Part shown: piece by piece, positions 15,757 to 23,345 of the stretch
How the letters are laid out: each line of letters begins with the position of its first letter
Numbering within the stretch: position 1 is the first letter of the stretch
Source: Mesorhizobium wenxiniae
GTDB taxonomy: Bacteria > Pseudomonadota > Alphaproteobacteria > Rhizobiales > Rhizobiaceae
Direction of reading: 5' to 3'
Length of the DNA stretch: 64,000 nt
Assembly: GCF_002284535.1 (NCBI RefSeq)
Contig: NZ_NPKH01000028.1
Coordinates: forward strand, 62,001-126,000
Notes under the pieces: generated by a model
Told to the model about the DNA's origin: nothing
The model's database searches: none
The model's input: only the letters and a program-made list of their open reading frames with translations
Made by a program: the position numbers and the translations under genes

Positions 15757-16691
15757 GCGATCTCCCGGAAGATGAAGGCCGCACCCTGCCCGGGTGCCGG
15801 CCGCACGACAATATCATCGCCGCGTATGTCGTGTTCGACGGAACTGGCTGCAAGCAGCCTGGCGACCGTGTCGGCGAAACGAACTGAAAAGACGATCGCC
15901 GCGAAGCGGAGTTCCGATGGCGCGCCGGCAGGCATGCCGAAGCGCGTTTCGAAAGCGACGGGGTCAAGCAGGGTCAAGGTCGCGTTCGGCAGGTCAAATG
16001 CGGTGCTGCTCCCCTGCCCGGTCGCCGGACTGCGCGTCGCGATCGAAATCAATCGGCGCTGTTCGGATGGCTCGTTGCTGACCGCCACGACTTCGACAAT
16101 GCCGGTTGCGCCATTGGCGCGAACCTGCAACGCGCCGCGGTCCACTTTCGGCGCAGTGATCCGCTCGCAGGCAAACAGGAATGCGTCCGTCGCCCCGGTG
16201 CCGGAGGCGAAGGCCAGTTTGAACGATGCCGTGTCGCTGTTTCCCGCCGCGTCGGTGAAGGCGCGCGAAAAGCTCAGCTTGTCTCCGGCCGACAGGCCGG
16301 CTTCGATGTAGCGCGCGTGATCGGCATCCGCATTTTCGGTGCCCAGGACAAGGGCAGAAAATCCCTCACTGCCGCAGCTGTCGCGATAGGCGCGATCGCG
16401 CGCGACGAAGACGTTGCCGTCGGCGACCGCTTTCGCCGCCGCTTGCGCATTGCCCACTGCCAGCGGCTCGAGATAGGTGCCATCTTCAAGGAAGACGCAG
16501 CAGTTTTCCGTGCCGAAAGGATGGATGCCGCTCGGCGCCACGACAAAGCCAAGCGAAACCAGCCGCGCCCGCGCCACGTCGAGCCTCGCGGTCGGCAGCA
16601 CAAGATGGTCAAGCGGACAAGCGCCGGGCGGATAAGCGCCTGGCGAATGAGGGTCTGGCGAATGAGGGCGTGCTGGCATCGTCTCGATCAT
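15753..16691 (-). CDS. VOC/glyoxalase-like domain protein
   Basis: A 312-residue protein of the glyoxalase-like type: LDHLVLPTARLDVARARLVSL at the start of the first module (about 27-47), the FGTENCCVFLEDGTYLEPL strand with potential ligand Glu, and a second degenerate module ending FRFADTV-like. It could bind a small molecule or metal, but no substrate is evident. The first 25 residues are Pro-rich, encoded by 15-bp repeats; the alternative start MPARPH at 16679 is equally possible. It is coupled to kdsA by a 4-base overlap, although a role in LPS is not established. Confidence 0.82.
   Translation of the reverse strand: MIETMPARPHSPDPHSPGAYPPGACPLDHLVLPTARLDVARARLVSLGFVVAPSGIHPFGTENCCVFLEDGTYLEPLAVGNAQAAAKAVADGNVFVARDRAYRDSCGSEGFSALVLGTENADADHARYIEAGLSAGDKLSFSRAFTDAAGNSDTASFKLAFASGTGATDAFLFACERITAPKVDRGALQVRANGATGIVEVVAVSNEPSEQRRLISIATRSPATGQGSSTAFDLPNATLTLLDPVAFETRFGMPAGAPSELRFAAIVFSVRFADTVARLLAASSVEHDIRGDDIVVRPAPGQGAAFIFREIA
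16625..16669. repeat. 15-bp tandem repeat at the 5' end of the VOC gene
   Basis: Two almost identical units CTGGCGAATGAGGGT (16640-16654) and CTGGCGAATGAGGGC (16655-16669), preceded by a diverged third. On the coding strand they encode PHSPD-PHSPG-AYPPG, a proline-rich extension before the conserved domain. Confidence 0.8.
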
Positions 16692-16885
16692 GCCGGCGCG
16701 GTGTGCATCATTCCGGAAGTTGGTTCAAGAGCCCTCGCCTGACACGCAGGGATTTCATAGCGGCAGCGGTCGTCGCGATGGCTGTTCTTGGCCATGCTGG
16801 TCTGGACGCGCCAAAGCGGCCGAGCGCTGATCCGACCGAACCAACCGCCGCAGACGGGGGCGCTCCTGCTTCGGTCAGTTTCACT

Positions 16886-17176
16886 TCAAGTCGCAGCCAC
16901 AACATCCGCGGAATAGCGCAATTCGCGCAGCGGTTTGACCTGGCTGGTCGTCTCGGCATAGAGCGGATGCGCCTTGTAGGCGGCCAGAGCGGCGTCATCC
17001 TCGAACTCGGCATAAACGACCACGTCGATCTCGTCCGAAAGCGGGTCGACCTTGGTGTTGAGCGTCACCTCGAACCGACGGGAATGGGGGATGTTGCGCA
17101 GCGCCAGCAAGCCCGTCCGTACGGCCTCGACATCCTCTTTGTGCCGTGCGCTGAAGAAAACGATATGCCGGATCAA
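16886..17176 (-). CDS. Dabb-family (stress-responsive A/B barrel) protein
   Basis: A 97-residue ferredoxin-like alpha/beta barrel of the Dabb family: (M)IRHIVFFSARHKEDVEAVRT, a central VDVVVYAEFEDDAALAAYKA and the terminal AHPLYAETTSQVKPLRELRY. I chose a TTG start (17174-17176) because AGGAGG (complement of 17183-17188) lies 6 bases upstream and the family begins with MIRHIV; a longer frame from 17242 lacks support. Related proteins dimerise and some act as small cyclases or monooxygenases; the role here is unknown. Confidence 0.82.
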   Translation of the reverse strand: MIRHIVFFSARHKEDVEAVRTGLLALRNIPHSRRFEVTLNTKVDPLSDEIDVVVYAEFEDDAALAAYKAHPLYAETTSQVKPLRELRYSADVVAAT

Positions 17177-17281
17177 CCCCAGCCTCCTCGATCGATGTGC
17201 AAGCGTGTTTTGTGTGGGCGACACGATCGCGTCAACCGGCAACGATGTCGCGGCAACAACGCGTTGGGCGGGGGGAGGAAA

Positions 17282-17416
17282 CTACATCATACTGGTGATG
17301 TAGCGCACGATGCGCGTTATCTCCCTGACCGTGGTGTCGAGATAACTGCCCTGATTGTAGAGTCCGTCCCAGATCAGGAAGAACGTGACGGCGCAGATGA
17401 CGATGACATAACGCAT
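17282..17416 (-). CDS. Small membrane protein (44 residues)
   Basis: The ORF starts MRYVIVICAVTFFLIWDGLY: one transmembrane helix (about residues 3-20), followed by an amphipathic tail with DTTVREITRIVRYITSMM. The composition is that of a genuine protein, and I recall similar short proteins in rhizobia, but no function is known. A longer in-frame start at 17485 exists but adds a Cys/His-rich stretch without membrane character. Confidence 0.6.
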   Translation of the reverse strand: MRYVIVICAVTFFLIWDGLYNQGSYLDTTVREITRIVRYITSMM

Positions 17417-17663
17417 GGCTAAAACTACTGCATCCGGGTGGCTGCAACCATAGTGATTCCGGCGTTGACCAGCGCACTCCCCCAAAATCTATCCATTGCT
17501 CCGTGTTCGCTTGCCTTGGCTCTTGAAGTTCCCTTTGATGGCATGAAAGATTGCTGCGGGGATTCATCGGGAAGCGGCGTTCGCGCCCTGCCGAATGAAC
17601 TGCGAGAGAGTGTGGAAACCGGCGACTTTGCGCCGGCGCCGCAGAAGTCCCGGGGGGCGTGAC

Positions 17664-18920
17664 ATGGCTCACAAGGAAGACACCAGCGTTGCGTCGGGCG
17701 ACGCGGTCAAATTGGACGAATTCAATTTCTCCGAGACCGTCAAAGGCCTGCCGGCCAAGGCGCGGATGGTGCTGTCGGCGGCGATGAACCTGCCGCGTGG
17801 CTCGCTCAAGGTGAGGATGCCGGACGGCCGCGCCGTCCTCGTTGGCGGCAAGGGCCCGGGTCCAGACGCCGAACTGGTGCTCAAGAACTGGCGCTTGCCA
17901 GGCCGTGCCTTCACCGGCGGCACCATCGGCATCGCCGAATCCTACATCGACGGCGATTGGGACAGCCCCGATGTGACCAGTTTCCTGGAACTGTTCGTAG
18001 TCAATTCAGAAATCGGAGAGCGCATCGCCGGCGGCGCCAGCTGGCTGATCAACGCCGTCCAGCGTGTCCGCCACTGGTTGAACCAAAACACCCGCACCGG
18101 CTCGAAGCGCAACATTTCGGCCCATTACGATCTCGGCAACGCCTTTTACAAGGAATGGCTGGATCCGAGCATGACCTATTCGTCGGCGCTCTTTGCGGCT
18201 GGCGCCAACGATCTGGAAAGCGCGCAAGCCGCCAAATATCGCGCGCTGGCCAAGGACACGGGCATCGGCGCGAACGACCACGTGCTTGAAATCGGTTGCG
18301 GCTGGGGCGGCTTTGCCGAATTCGCGGCGCGCGAGATCGGCTGCCGCGTCACCGGGCTGACGATCAGCCGCGAGCAGCATGATTTCGCCAGAGCACGCGT
18401 CCAGAAGGCTGGATTTGCCGACAAGGTCGACATCAAGCTGCAGGACTACCGCGACGAAACCGGTTCCTACGACCGCATCGCTTCGATCGAGATGTTCGAG
18501 GCGGTCGGCGAAAAGTACTGGCCTGTGTTTTTCGGCAAGATGAAGGATTGCCTGCGGCCTGGCGGCACCGCCGGCCTGCAGATCATCACCATCAACGAGA
18601 AAGCCTACGATACCTATCGCGCCCGGCCGGATTTCATCCAGCGTTACGTTTTCCCGGGCGGCATGCTGCCGACGCCGTCGATCCTCAAAACGCTCGGCAA
18701 AGACCATGGCCTTGCTCATCTGCGAGAGCGCATTTTCCCGGACGACTATGCCCGCACGCTCGCCGAATGGCGCCACCGCTTTTGGGAGTCATGGGAAAAG
18801 ATCGTCCCGCTCGGTTTCGACGACCGCTTCAAGAAGCTCTGGGAGTTTTACCTGCATTATTGCGAAGCCGGCTTCCGCGCCAGCTATATCGATGTCCGCC
18901 AGGTGGTTTACAGGGCTTAG
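17664..18920 (+). CDS. cfa: Cyclopropane-fatty-acyl-phospholipid synthase
   Basis: SAM-dependent enzyme that adds methylene across cis double bonds of membrane phospholipid acyl chains. The 418 residues begin MAHKEDTSV. An N-terminal lipid-binding region (to about 130) is followed by the methyltransferase domain: ISAHYDLGNAFYKEWLDPSM, SAM motif VLEIGCGWGGFAEFA, then SIEMFEAVGEKYW, FIQRYVFPGGMLPTP and the C-terminal YCEAGFRASYIDVRQV. An in-frame ATG at 17595 adds 23 Arg-rich residues and is unlikely. Rhizobia often carry more than one cfa; this seems a full-length active one. Confidence 0.95.
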   Translation: MAHKEDTSVASGDAVKLDEFNFSETVKGLPAKARMVLSAAMNLPRGSLKVRMPDGRAVLVGGKGPGPDAELVLKNWRLPGRAFTGGTIGIAESYIDGDWDSPDVTSFLELFVVNSEIGERIAGGASWLINAVQRVRHWLNQNTRTGSKRNISAHYDLGNAFYKEWLDPSMTYSSALFAAGANDLESAQAAKYRALAKDTGIGANDHVLEIGCGWGGFAEFAAREIGCRVTGLTISREQHDFARARVQKAGFADKVDIKLQDYRDETGSYDRIASIEMFEAVGEKYWPVFFGKMKDCLRPGGTAGLQIITINEKAYDTYRARPDFIQRYVFPGGMLPTPSILKTLGKDHGLAHLRERIFPDDYARTLAEWRHRFWESWEKIVPLGFDDRFKKLWEFYLHYCEAGFRASYIDVRQVVYRA

Positions 18921-18949
18921 GGCAACCGCCGACGGATTGATCGTGCCCT

Positions 18950-19222
18950 GGCTGATGAGGTAGCACAATCATCTCGCAGTTGGTGTCCGGCGCGTTGCAG
19001 ATGATCTTCGAGGTGTTGATCTCCGGGAAATTGCCGCCACCGCTGGCGCGGTAGCTGTTGGTGGCGTCGACCAATTTCCGTATGGAATCAACTTGTTCTC
19101 CGTCGAACATCAAGTCGATGATGCGGTTCGAGCCGGCTCCTGTTCAACGACGTGCCAGCCTTCAACAGCGTGCCAAGTCCTGCCCGAAGCAGAGCTTCGC
19201 GCTTGAATCCGGTCGAGTCCAT
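18950..19222 (-). pseudogene. Possible frameshifted gene remnant between cfa and ndh
   Basis: This covers most of the 345-base gap 18921-19265. Read leftward, one frame starts MDSTGFKREALLRAGLGTLL (19222) and soon stops; the adjacent frame reads NRIIDLMFDGEQVDSIRKLV then DATNSYRA and EINTSKIICNAPDTNCEMIV, a protein-like composition with no stop of its own before it runs antisense into the cfa 3' end. This suggests the two ends of a decayed small gene. I do not recognise the family, and chance is not excluded. Confidence 0.35.
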
Positions 19223-19265
19223 AAGGAACAGATGACGTGCGGATGAATATACGCGGGCAGAGACG

Positions 19266-20531
19266 TCAGTTCCTGTCGTCGTCGCCTTGGGTGATCAGCC
19301 GCGCGCTGCGCTGACCTGTCACGTAAATCCACAGCCAGCTCAGCGAAACCGCAAGCCGGTTACGGAATCCGATCAGGAAATAGATGTGCGCCAGGCCCCA
19401 CAGCCACCAGGCCAGCCGGCCGGTGAGCTTGATCCAGCCGAAATCGATCGCGGCGGCGCGCTTGCCGATCGTCGCCAGATCGCCGTCATGCTTGTAGCGG
19501 AAAGGCCGCGGGGTTGCGTCGCCGGCAAGCCGGGCCTTGATCGTCGCGGCGACATGCCGGCCCTGCTGCTTGGCGGCAGGTGCTACCCCGGGCACCATGC
19601 GGCCATCCGGCCGCAGGACGTGTGCAGCGTCACCGACGACGAAAATCTCCGGGCTGCCCGGCACAGTCAGGTCGGGCTCGACCAGCACCCGGCCCGCGCG
19701 GTCCGCTGCCGCCCCCAGCCATTCGGCGGCCGGCGAAGCGGCGACGCCTGCTGCCCACAGGATAGTCCTGGCCGGCAGGTGCGTTTCGCCGAAGACGACA
19801 CCCTCGGCGTCACAGCGTGTCACGGGCCGACCGAGTTCGACCGTCACCCCGAGCCGCTCGAGTGCCTTGCTGGCATAGTCGGAGAGTTCTTGCGCGAAAT
19901 TGGGAAGGATGCGGTCACCGGCCTCAATCAGCACCACACGCGTCTGCCGCGTATCGATGTTGCGGAACTCACCGCGCAGCATGTCGTGCGCCAGTTCGAC
20001 AATGGTGCCGGCCAGCTCCACGCCGGTCGGTCCGCCACCGACGATCGCCAGCGTCAGCAGCGCTTGGCGCTTGGCGGGATCGGTCTCCCGCTCGGCCTGC
20101 TCGAAGGCGAGCAGAATGCGCCGTCGAATGGTGGTGGCGTCCTCCAGCGTTTTCAGGCCTGGCGCGAAAGGCTCCCATTCGTCATGGCCGAAATAGGCGT
20201 GGCGGGCGCCGGTGGCCAGCAGCAGCGTGTCGTAGGCGACCGCGCCGCCATCATCGAGCAGCACACGTTTGCCGGCGCGGTCCACACCGCTGACGGTGGC
20301 GAGCAGCGTCGTCACATCCTTGCGCTTGCGCAGGAGATGACGGATCGGCCAGGCCACTTCCGAGGTCGCCAGCGCCGTGGTCGCCACCTGGTAGAGCAGC
20401 GGCTGGAAGAGATGGTGGTTGCGCTTGTCGATCATGGTGATGCGCACCGGTGCATCGTCAAGCGCGCGGGTGAATTCGAGCCCGCCAAAACCCGCCCCGA
20501 CGACGACGACATGATGGCTGGATTCGTTCAT
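19266..20531 (-). CDS. ndh: Type II NADH dehydrogenase (NDH-2)
   Basis: Single-subunit, non-proton-pumping NADH:quinone oxidoreductase on the cytoplasmic face of the inner membrane. The 421 residues have an FAD motif VVVVGAGFGGLEFTRAL at the start, an NAD motif LAIVGGGPTGVELAGTI (near residue 160), IFVVGDAAH and KQQGRHVAATI. The C-terminal segment LAWWLWGLAHIYFLIGFRNR would bind the membrane. I chose the ATG at 20531, with a GGAG 8 bases upstream; the frame stays open to 20687 only through a tandem repeat. Confidence 0.93.
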   Translation of the reverse strand: MNESSHHVVVVGAGFGGLEFTRALDDAPVRITMIDKRNHHLFQPLLYQVATTALATSEVAWPIRHLLRKRKDVTTLLATVSGVDRAGKRVLLDDGGAVAYDTLLLATGARHAYFGHDEWEPFAPGLKTLEDATTIRRRILLAFEQAERETDPAKRQALLTLAIVGGGPTGVELAGTIVELAHDMLRGEFRNIDTRQTRVVLIEAGDRILPNFAQELSDYASKALERLGVTVELGRPVTRCDAEGVVFGETHLPARTILWAAGVAASPAAEWLGAAADRAGRVLVEPDLTVPGSPEIFVVGDAAHVLRPDGRMVPGVAPAAKQQGRHVAATIKARLAGDATPRPFRYKHDGDLATIGKRAAAIDFGWIKLTGRLAWWLWGLAHIYFLIGFRNRLAVSLSWLWIYVTGQRSARLITQGDDDRN

Positions 20532-20544
20532 CTCATTCACTCCG

Positions 20545-20589
20545 GGGAGAGCAGGTTGGCCGGGAGAGCAGGTTGGCCGGGAGAGCAGG
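20545..20589. repeat. 17-bp tandem repeat in the ndh leader
   Basis: GGGAGAGCAGGTTGGCC occurs at 20545-20561 and 20562-20578, with a partial third copy to 20589. It lies 13 bases upstream of the ndh ATG, just outside its ribosome site, so copy-number changes could alter the leader. Confidence 0.85.
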
Positions 20590-20741
20590 CTTGAGAGCAA
20601 TTCACCAAGGCTGATGTAGATACTTTTGTGCACCGCAACAACATCCGACTTGCTGACTGCCCGCCGTAAGATGTCGCGAATGTACATGCTCTATCCTGCC
20701 CGCGAGTATAATTTCATTGAAACTGACGACAGGAGTGGAGT

Positions 20742-21398
20742 TTGAATAGCGATCATGACGACTGTCCGGGTCAATATTCCTCGCCGCCTTGCTTCATGCA
20801 TGAGCTCGACCCGGAATTCCGGACGCCCCTATCCGATTGGACCGACGTGAAACGATGGCGCAAGGCCGAGCGCGAGCGGCTGATTGCGGCGCGCCTCGCT
20901 GTTTCGGCTGACGCGCGGGCGGCAATGTCGCAGCGCATCGGCGAAAGCCTCGACACGTTGATCGGCGACATCGCCGGCCGCATGGTCAGCCTCTACTGGC
21001 CGTTCCGGGGCGAGCCGGATCTGCGCCCATGGATGGCTTCCGTCAATGAGCGCGGCGGCCGGACCGCACTGCCTGTTGTCGTCGAGAAAGGCCAGCCTCT
21101 TGTCTTTCGCGCTTACGCACCGGGCGACCGGCTGGAGAAGGGCGTCTGGAACATTCCGATCCCTGCTGAAGGCGACCCGGTGCTGCCCGAGGTCGTCATT
21201 TCACCGATCGTCGGCATCGATCCGAGACAGTACCGGCTGGGCTATGGCGGTGGCTTCTTCGACCGCACACTGGCGGCGATGCCGTTCAAGCCGCTGGTCA
21301 TCGGTGTCGGCTACGAACTGCAGCGCATCGCTACCATCTACCCGCAGCCGCATGACATCCCGATGGACCGGGTGGTGACGGAGGCGTTCAAGGCCTAG
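20742..21398 (+). CDS. 5-formyltetrahydrofolate cyclo-ligase family protein
   Basis: A 218-residue protein converting 5-formyl-THF to 5,10-methenyl-THF. The ATP/Mg site RLGYGGGFFDRTLA is intact, with the N-terminal basic helix WRKAERERLIAARLAV and the family VSLYWPFRGEPDLRPW. The start is TTG (20742-20744), chosen because AGGAGTGGAG (20731-20740) directly precedes it. Its last 4 bases overlap the end of the convergent Lrp gene. Many rhizobia carry two members; I cannot tell which this is, so I give no symbol. Confidence 0.88.
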   Translation: MNSDHDDCPGQYSSPPCFMHELDPEFRTPLSDWTDVKRWRKAERERLIAARLAVSADARAAMSQRIGESLDTLIGDIAGRMVSLYWPFRGEPDLRPWMASVNERGGRTALPVVVEKGQPLVFRAYAPGDRLEKGVWNIPIPAEGDPVLPEVVISPIVGIDPRQYRLGYGGGFFDRTLAAMPFKPLVIGVGYELQRIATIYPQPHDIPMDRVVTEAFKA

Positions 21399-21868
21399 GC
21401 CAGTTCCGGCTTCATCCCCACCGCCGTCCGGTCGACGATCTCGCGCAAGGCGAAGGATGAATTGATCTTCGTCACATGCGGCATCGCCGACAGCCATTCC
21501 TTATGGATGCGCTCATAGTCGACGAGGTCTTTTGCCGCGATGCGCAGGATATAATCGTATTCGCCCGACATCAGGTGGCAGGACAGGACATTCGGGCAGC
21601 GCTTTATCGCCGCCTCGAAATCCGACAGCGTCTTCTCGAATTGCCCCGACAGCGATATATGCACGATCGCCGTCATCTGGTGGCCAAGAGCGGCATTGGA
21701 AAGCCGGGCGTGATAGCCGCGGATGGTTCCGGATTTCTCCAGGTTGTCCAGTCGCCGCGAGCAGGCCGACTGCGACAGGCCGACTTTCTCGGCAAGCGCC
21801 GCGTTGGGTATCCGTCCATCCTTCTGCAACGTTTCGAGAATGGCGATATCGATCCTGTCGAGCGGCAT
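21395..21868 (-). CDS. Lrp/AsnC-family transcriptional regulator (probable ald regulator)
   Basis: A 157-residue Lrp-type regulator. The N-terminal helix-turn-helix is MPLDRIDIAILETLQKDGRI then ALAEKVGLSQSACSRRLDNL; the RAM ligand domain follows (MTAIVHISL, CHLMSGEYDYILRIAAKDL). It is transcribed divergently from ald, the common arrangement for alanine-responsive AldR-type activators, so it most likely senses alanine and controls ald. Starts at 21898 or 21907 are possible; I chose 21868 since an AGGA site lies about 10 bases upstream and the conserved protein begins there. Confidence 0.88.
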   Translation of the reverse strand: MPLDRIDIAILETLQKDGRIPNAALAEKVGLSQSACSRRLDNLEKSGTIRGYHARLSNAALGHQMTAIVHISLSGQFEKTLSDFEAAIKRCPNVLSCHLMSGEYDYILRIAAKDLVDYERIHKEWLSAMPHVTKINSSFALREIVDRTAVGMKPELA

Positions 21869-22028
21869 TTTTCGGGATTCCTGCGACAATCCAGCCATTT
21901 TGCGCAACGATTATCGAGCCCTGCCCTTCTGCGCAAGCGCATTCGCAAACACTTACGGGACGATTCGTGGTTCACTATCTCTAAACAGGGAACGTGCCTC
22001 AAAAGGGCCGGATCAGGAGGAGAAGAAG
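21869..22028. promoter_or_regulatory. Divergent ald/Lrp control region
   Basis: This 160-base region between the regulator and ald holds two TGCGCAA-like sequences (near 21901 and 21930) about 29 bases apart, close to three helical turns, which would suit an Lrp octamer. The ald ribosome site CAGGAGGAG lies at its right end. Assignment is by position. Confidence 0.4.
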
Positions 22029-23144
22029 ATGCGCGTCGGCTGCCCCCGGGAAATCAAGAACCACGAATACCGCGTCGGCCTGACGCCGGGCTCGGTCCGC
22101 GAATATGTCGCGCATGGCCACGAAGTGCTGGTCGAGACCGGCGCCGGCGCCGGCATCGGCGCCGACGACAACGCCTATCGCGCAGCCGGCGCCACCATCG
22201 CCAAGACGGCCGCCGACGTGTTTGCCAAGTCCGACATGATCGTCAAGGTCAAGGAGCCGCAACCCGACGAATGGGTTCAGCTCCGTGACGGCCAGATCCT
22301 CTACACCTATCTCCATCTCGCGCCGGATCCGGAGCAGACCAAGGGCCTGCTGGCCTCGGGCGTGACCGCCATCGCCTACGAGACCGTCACCGACGACCGC
22401 GGCGGGCTGCCGCTGCTTGCGCCGATGTCGGAAGTCGCCGGCCGCCTGTCGATCCAGGCCGGCGCCACCGCGCTGCAGAAGGCCAATGGCGGTCGCGGCG
22501 TGCTGCTCGGCGGCGTGCCCGGCGTGCTGCCCGGCAAGGTCACTGTGCTCGGCGGCGGCGTCGTCGGTCTGCATACCGCCCGGATGGCGGTCGGCCTTGG
22601 CGCCGACGTCACCATCATCGACCGCTCGATCCCGCGCCTGCGCCAGCTCGACGACATCTTTGGCGGCCGCGTCCACACCCGCTACTCGACTGTCGAGGCG
22701 CTGGAAGAGGAATGTTTTTCGGCCGACATTGTCGTCGGCGCCGTGCTGATTCCAGGTGCCGCCGCGCCGAAGCTCGTTTCCCGCGAGATGCTGTCGGGCA
22801 TGAAGAAAGGTTCGGTGCTGGTCGACGTCGCCATCGACCAAGGCGGCTGCTTCGAGACCTCGTACGCCACAACTCATGCCGTGCCGACCTATGAGGTCGA
22901 CGGCGTCATTCACTATTGCGTCGCTAATATGCCGGGTGCAGTGCCGGTTACTTCGGCCCACGCGCTCAATAACGCAACGCTGCATTACGGCCTGCAGCTC
23001 GCCGACAAGGGCCTGAAGGCGCTGATCGACGATCCTCATTTGCGCAACGGCCTGAATGTCCATAAGGGCAAGATCACCAACCGCGCGGTGGCCGAAGCAC
23101 TCGGCTATGAGTTGGTCGAGCCGAAGGCCGTTCTCGCCGCCTGA
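22029..23144 (+). CDS. ald: Alanine dehydrogenase
   Basis: NAD-dependent interconversion of L-alanine with pyruvate and ammonia; 371 residues. It begins MRVGCPREIKNHEYRVGLTP, with the substrate residues in this N-terminal block and in YTYLHLAPD (His96 region). The Rossmann motif VTVLGGGVVGLHTARMAVGLGA (from about 170) is shown by GGGVVGLHTA. VDVAIDQGGCFETS and MPGAVPVTSAHALNNATL match the signature. In rhizobia it links carbon supply to nitrogen; control by the divergent Lrp protein is likely. Confidence 0.96.
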   Translation: MRVGCPREIKNHEYRVGLTPGSVREYVAHGHEVLVETGAGAGIGADDNAYRAAGATIAKTAADVFAKSDMIVKVKEPQPDEWVQLRDGQILYTYLHLAPDPEQTKGLLASGVTAIAYETVTDDRGGLPLLAPMSEVAGRLSIQAGATALQKANGGRGVLLGGVPGVLPGKVTVLGGGVVGLHTARMAVGLGADVTIIDRSIPRLRQLDDIFGGRVHTRYSTVEALEEECFSADIVVGAVLIPGAAAPKLVSREMLSGMKKGSVLVDVAIDQGGCFETSYATTHAVPTYEVDGVIHYCVANMPGAVPVTSAHALNNATLHYGLQLADKGLKALIDDPHLRNGLNVHKGKITNRAVAEALGYELVEPKAVLAA

Positions 23145-23172
23145 ACCCGCCGCTCAATCCTCTCCCGACCCA

Positions 23173-23202
23173 GCCGCCGACGCCCTCGGCGGCTCTTTTT
23201 TC
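23173..23202 (+). terminator. Terminator after ald
   Basis: 8-bp stem GCCGCCGA/TCGGCGGC with a 5-base loop followed by TCTTTTTT. Confidence 0.85.
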
Positions 23203-23345
23203 ACAAGCAAATTTCACGGTTTGCGATTAGCTGAGCGGCATTGCCCGTCTTGCTTGCAATGTGTCTTTCCTGTGGCTTTTCTGTTACAGCCGCCGGCATG
23301 GGCAGGTGCTAGACGGCTGGTGGGTTTTTCAAAAAGGTAGGGGCA

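Noticed and set aside
19287..20594. 435-codon plus-strand frame opposite ndh
   Set aside because: Full antisense overlap with a gene carrying intact FAD and NAD motifs; no signature in the frame itself.
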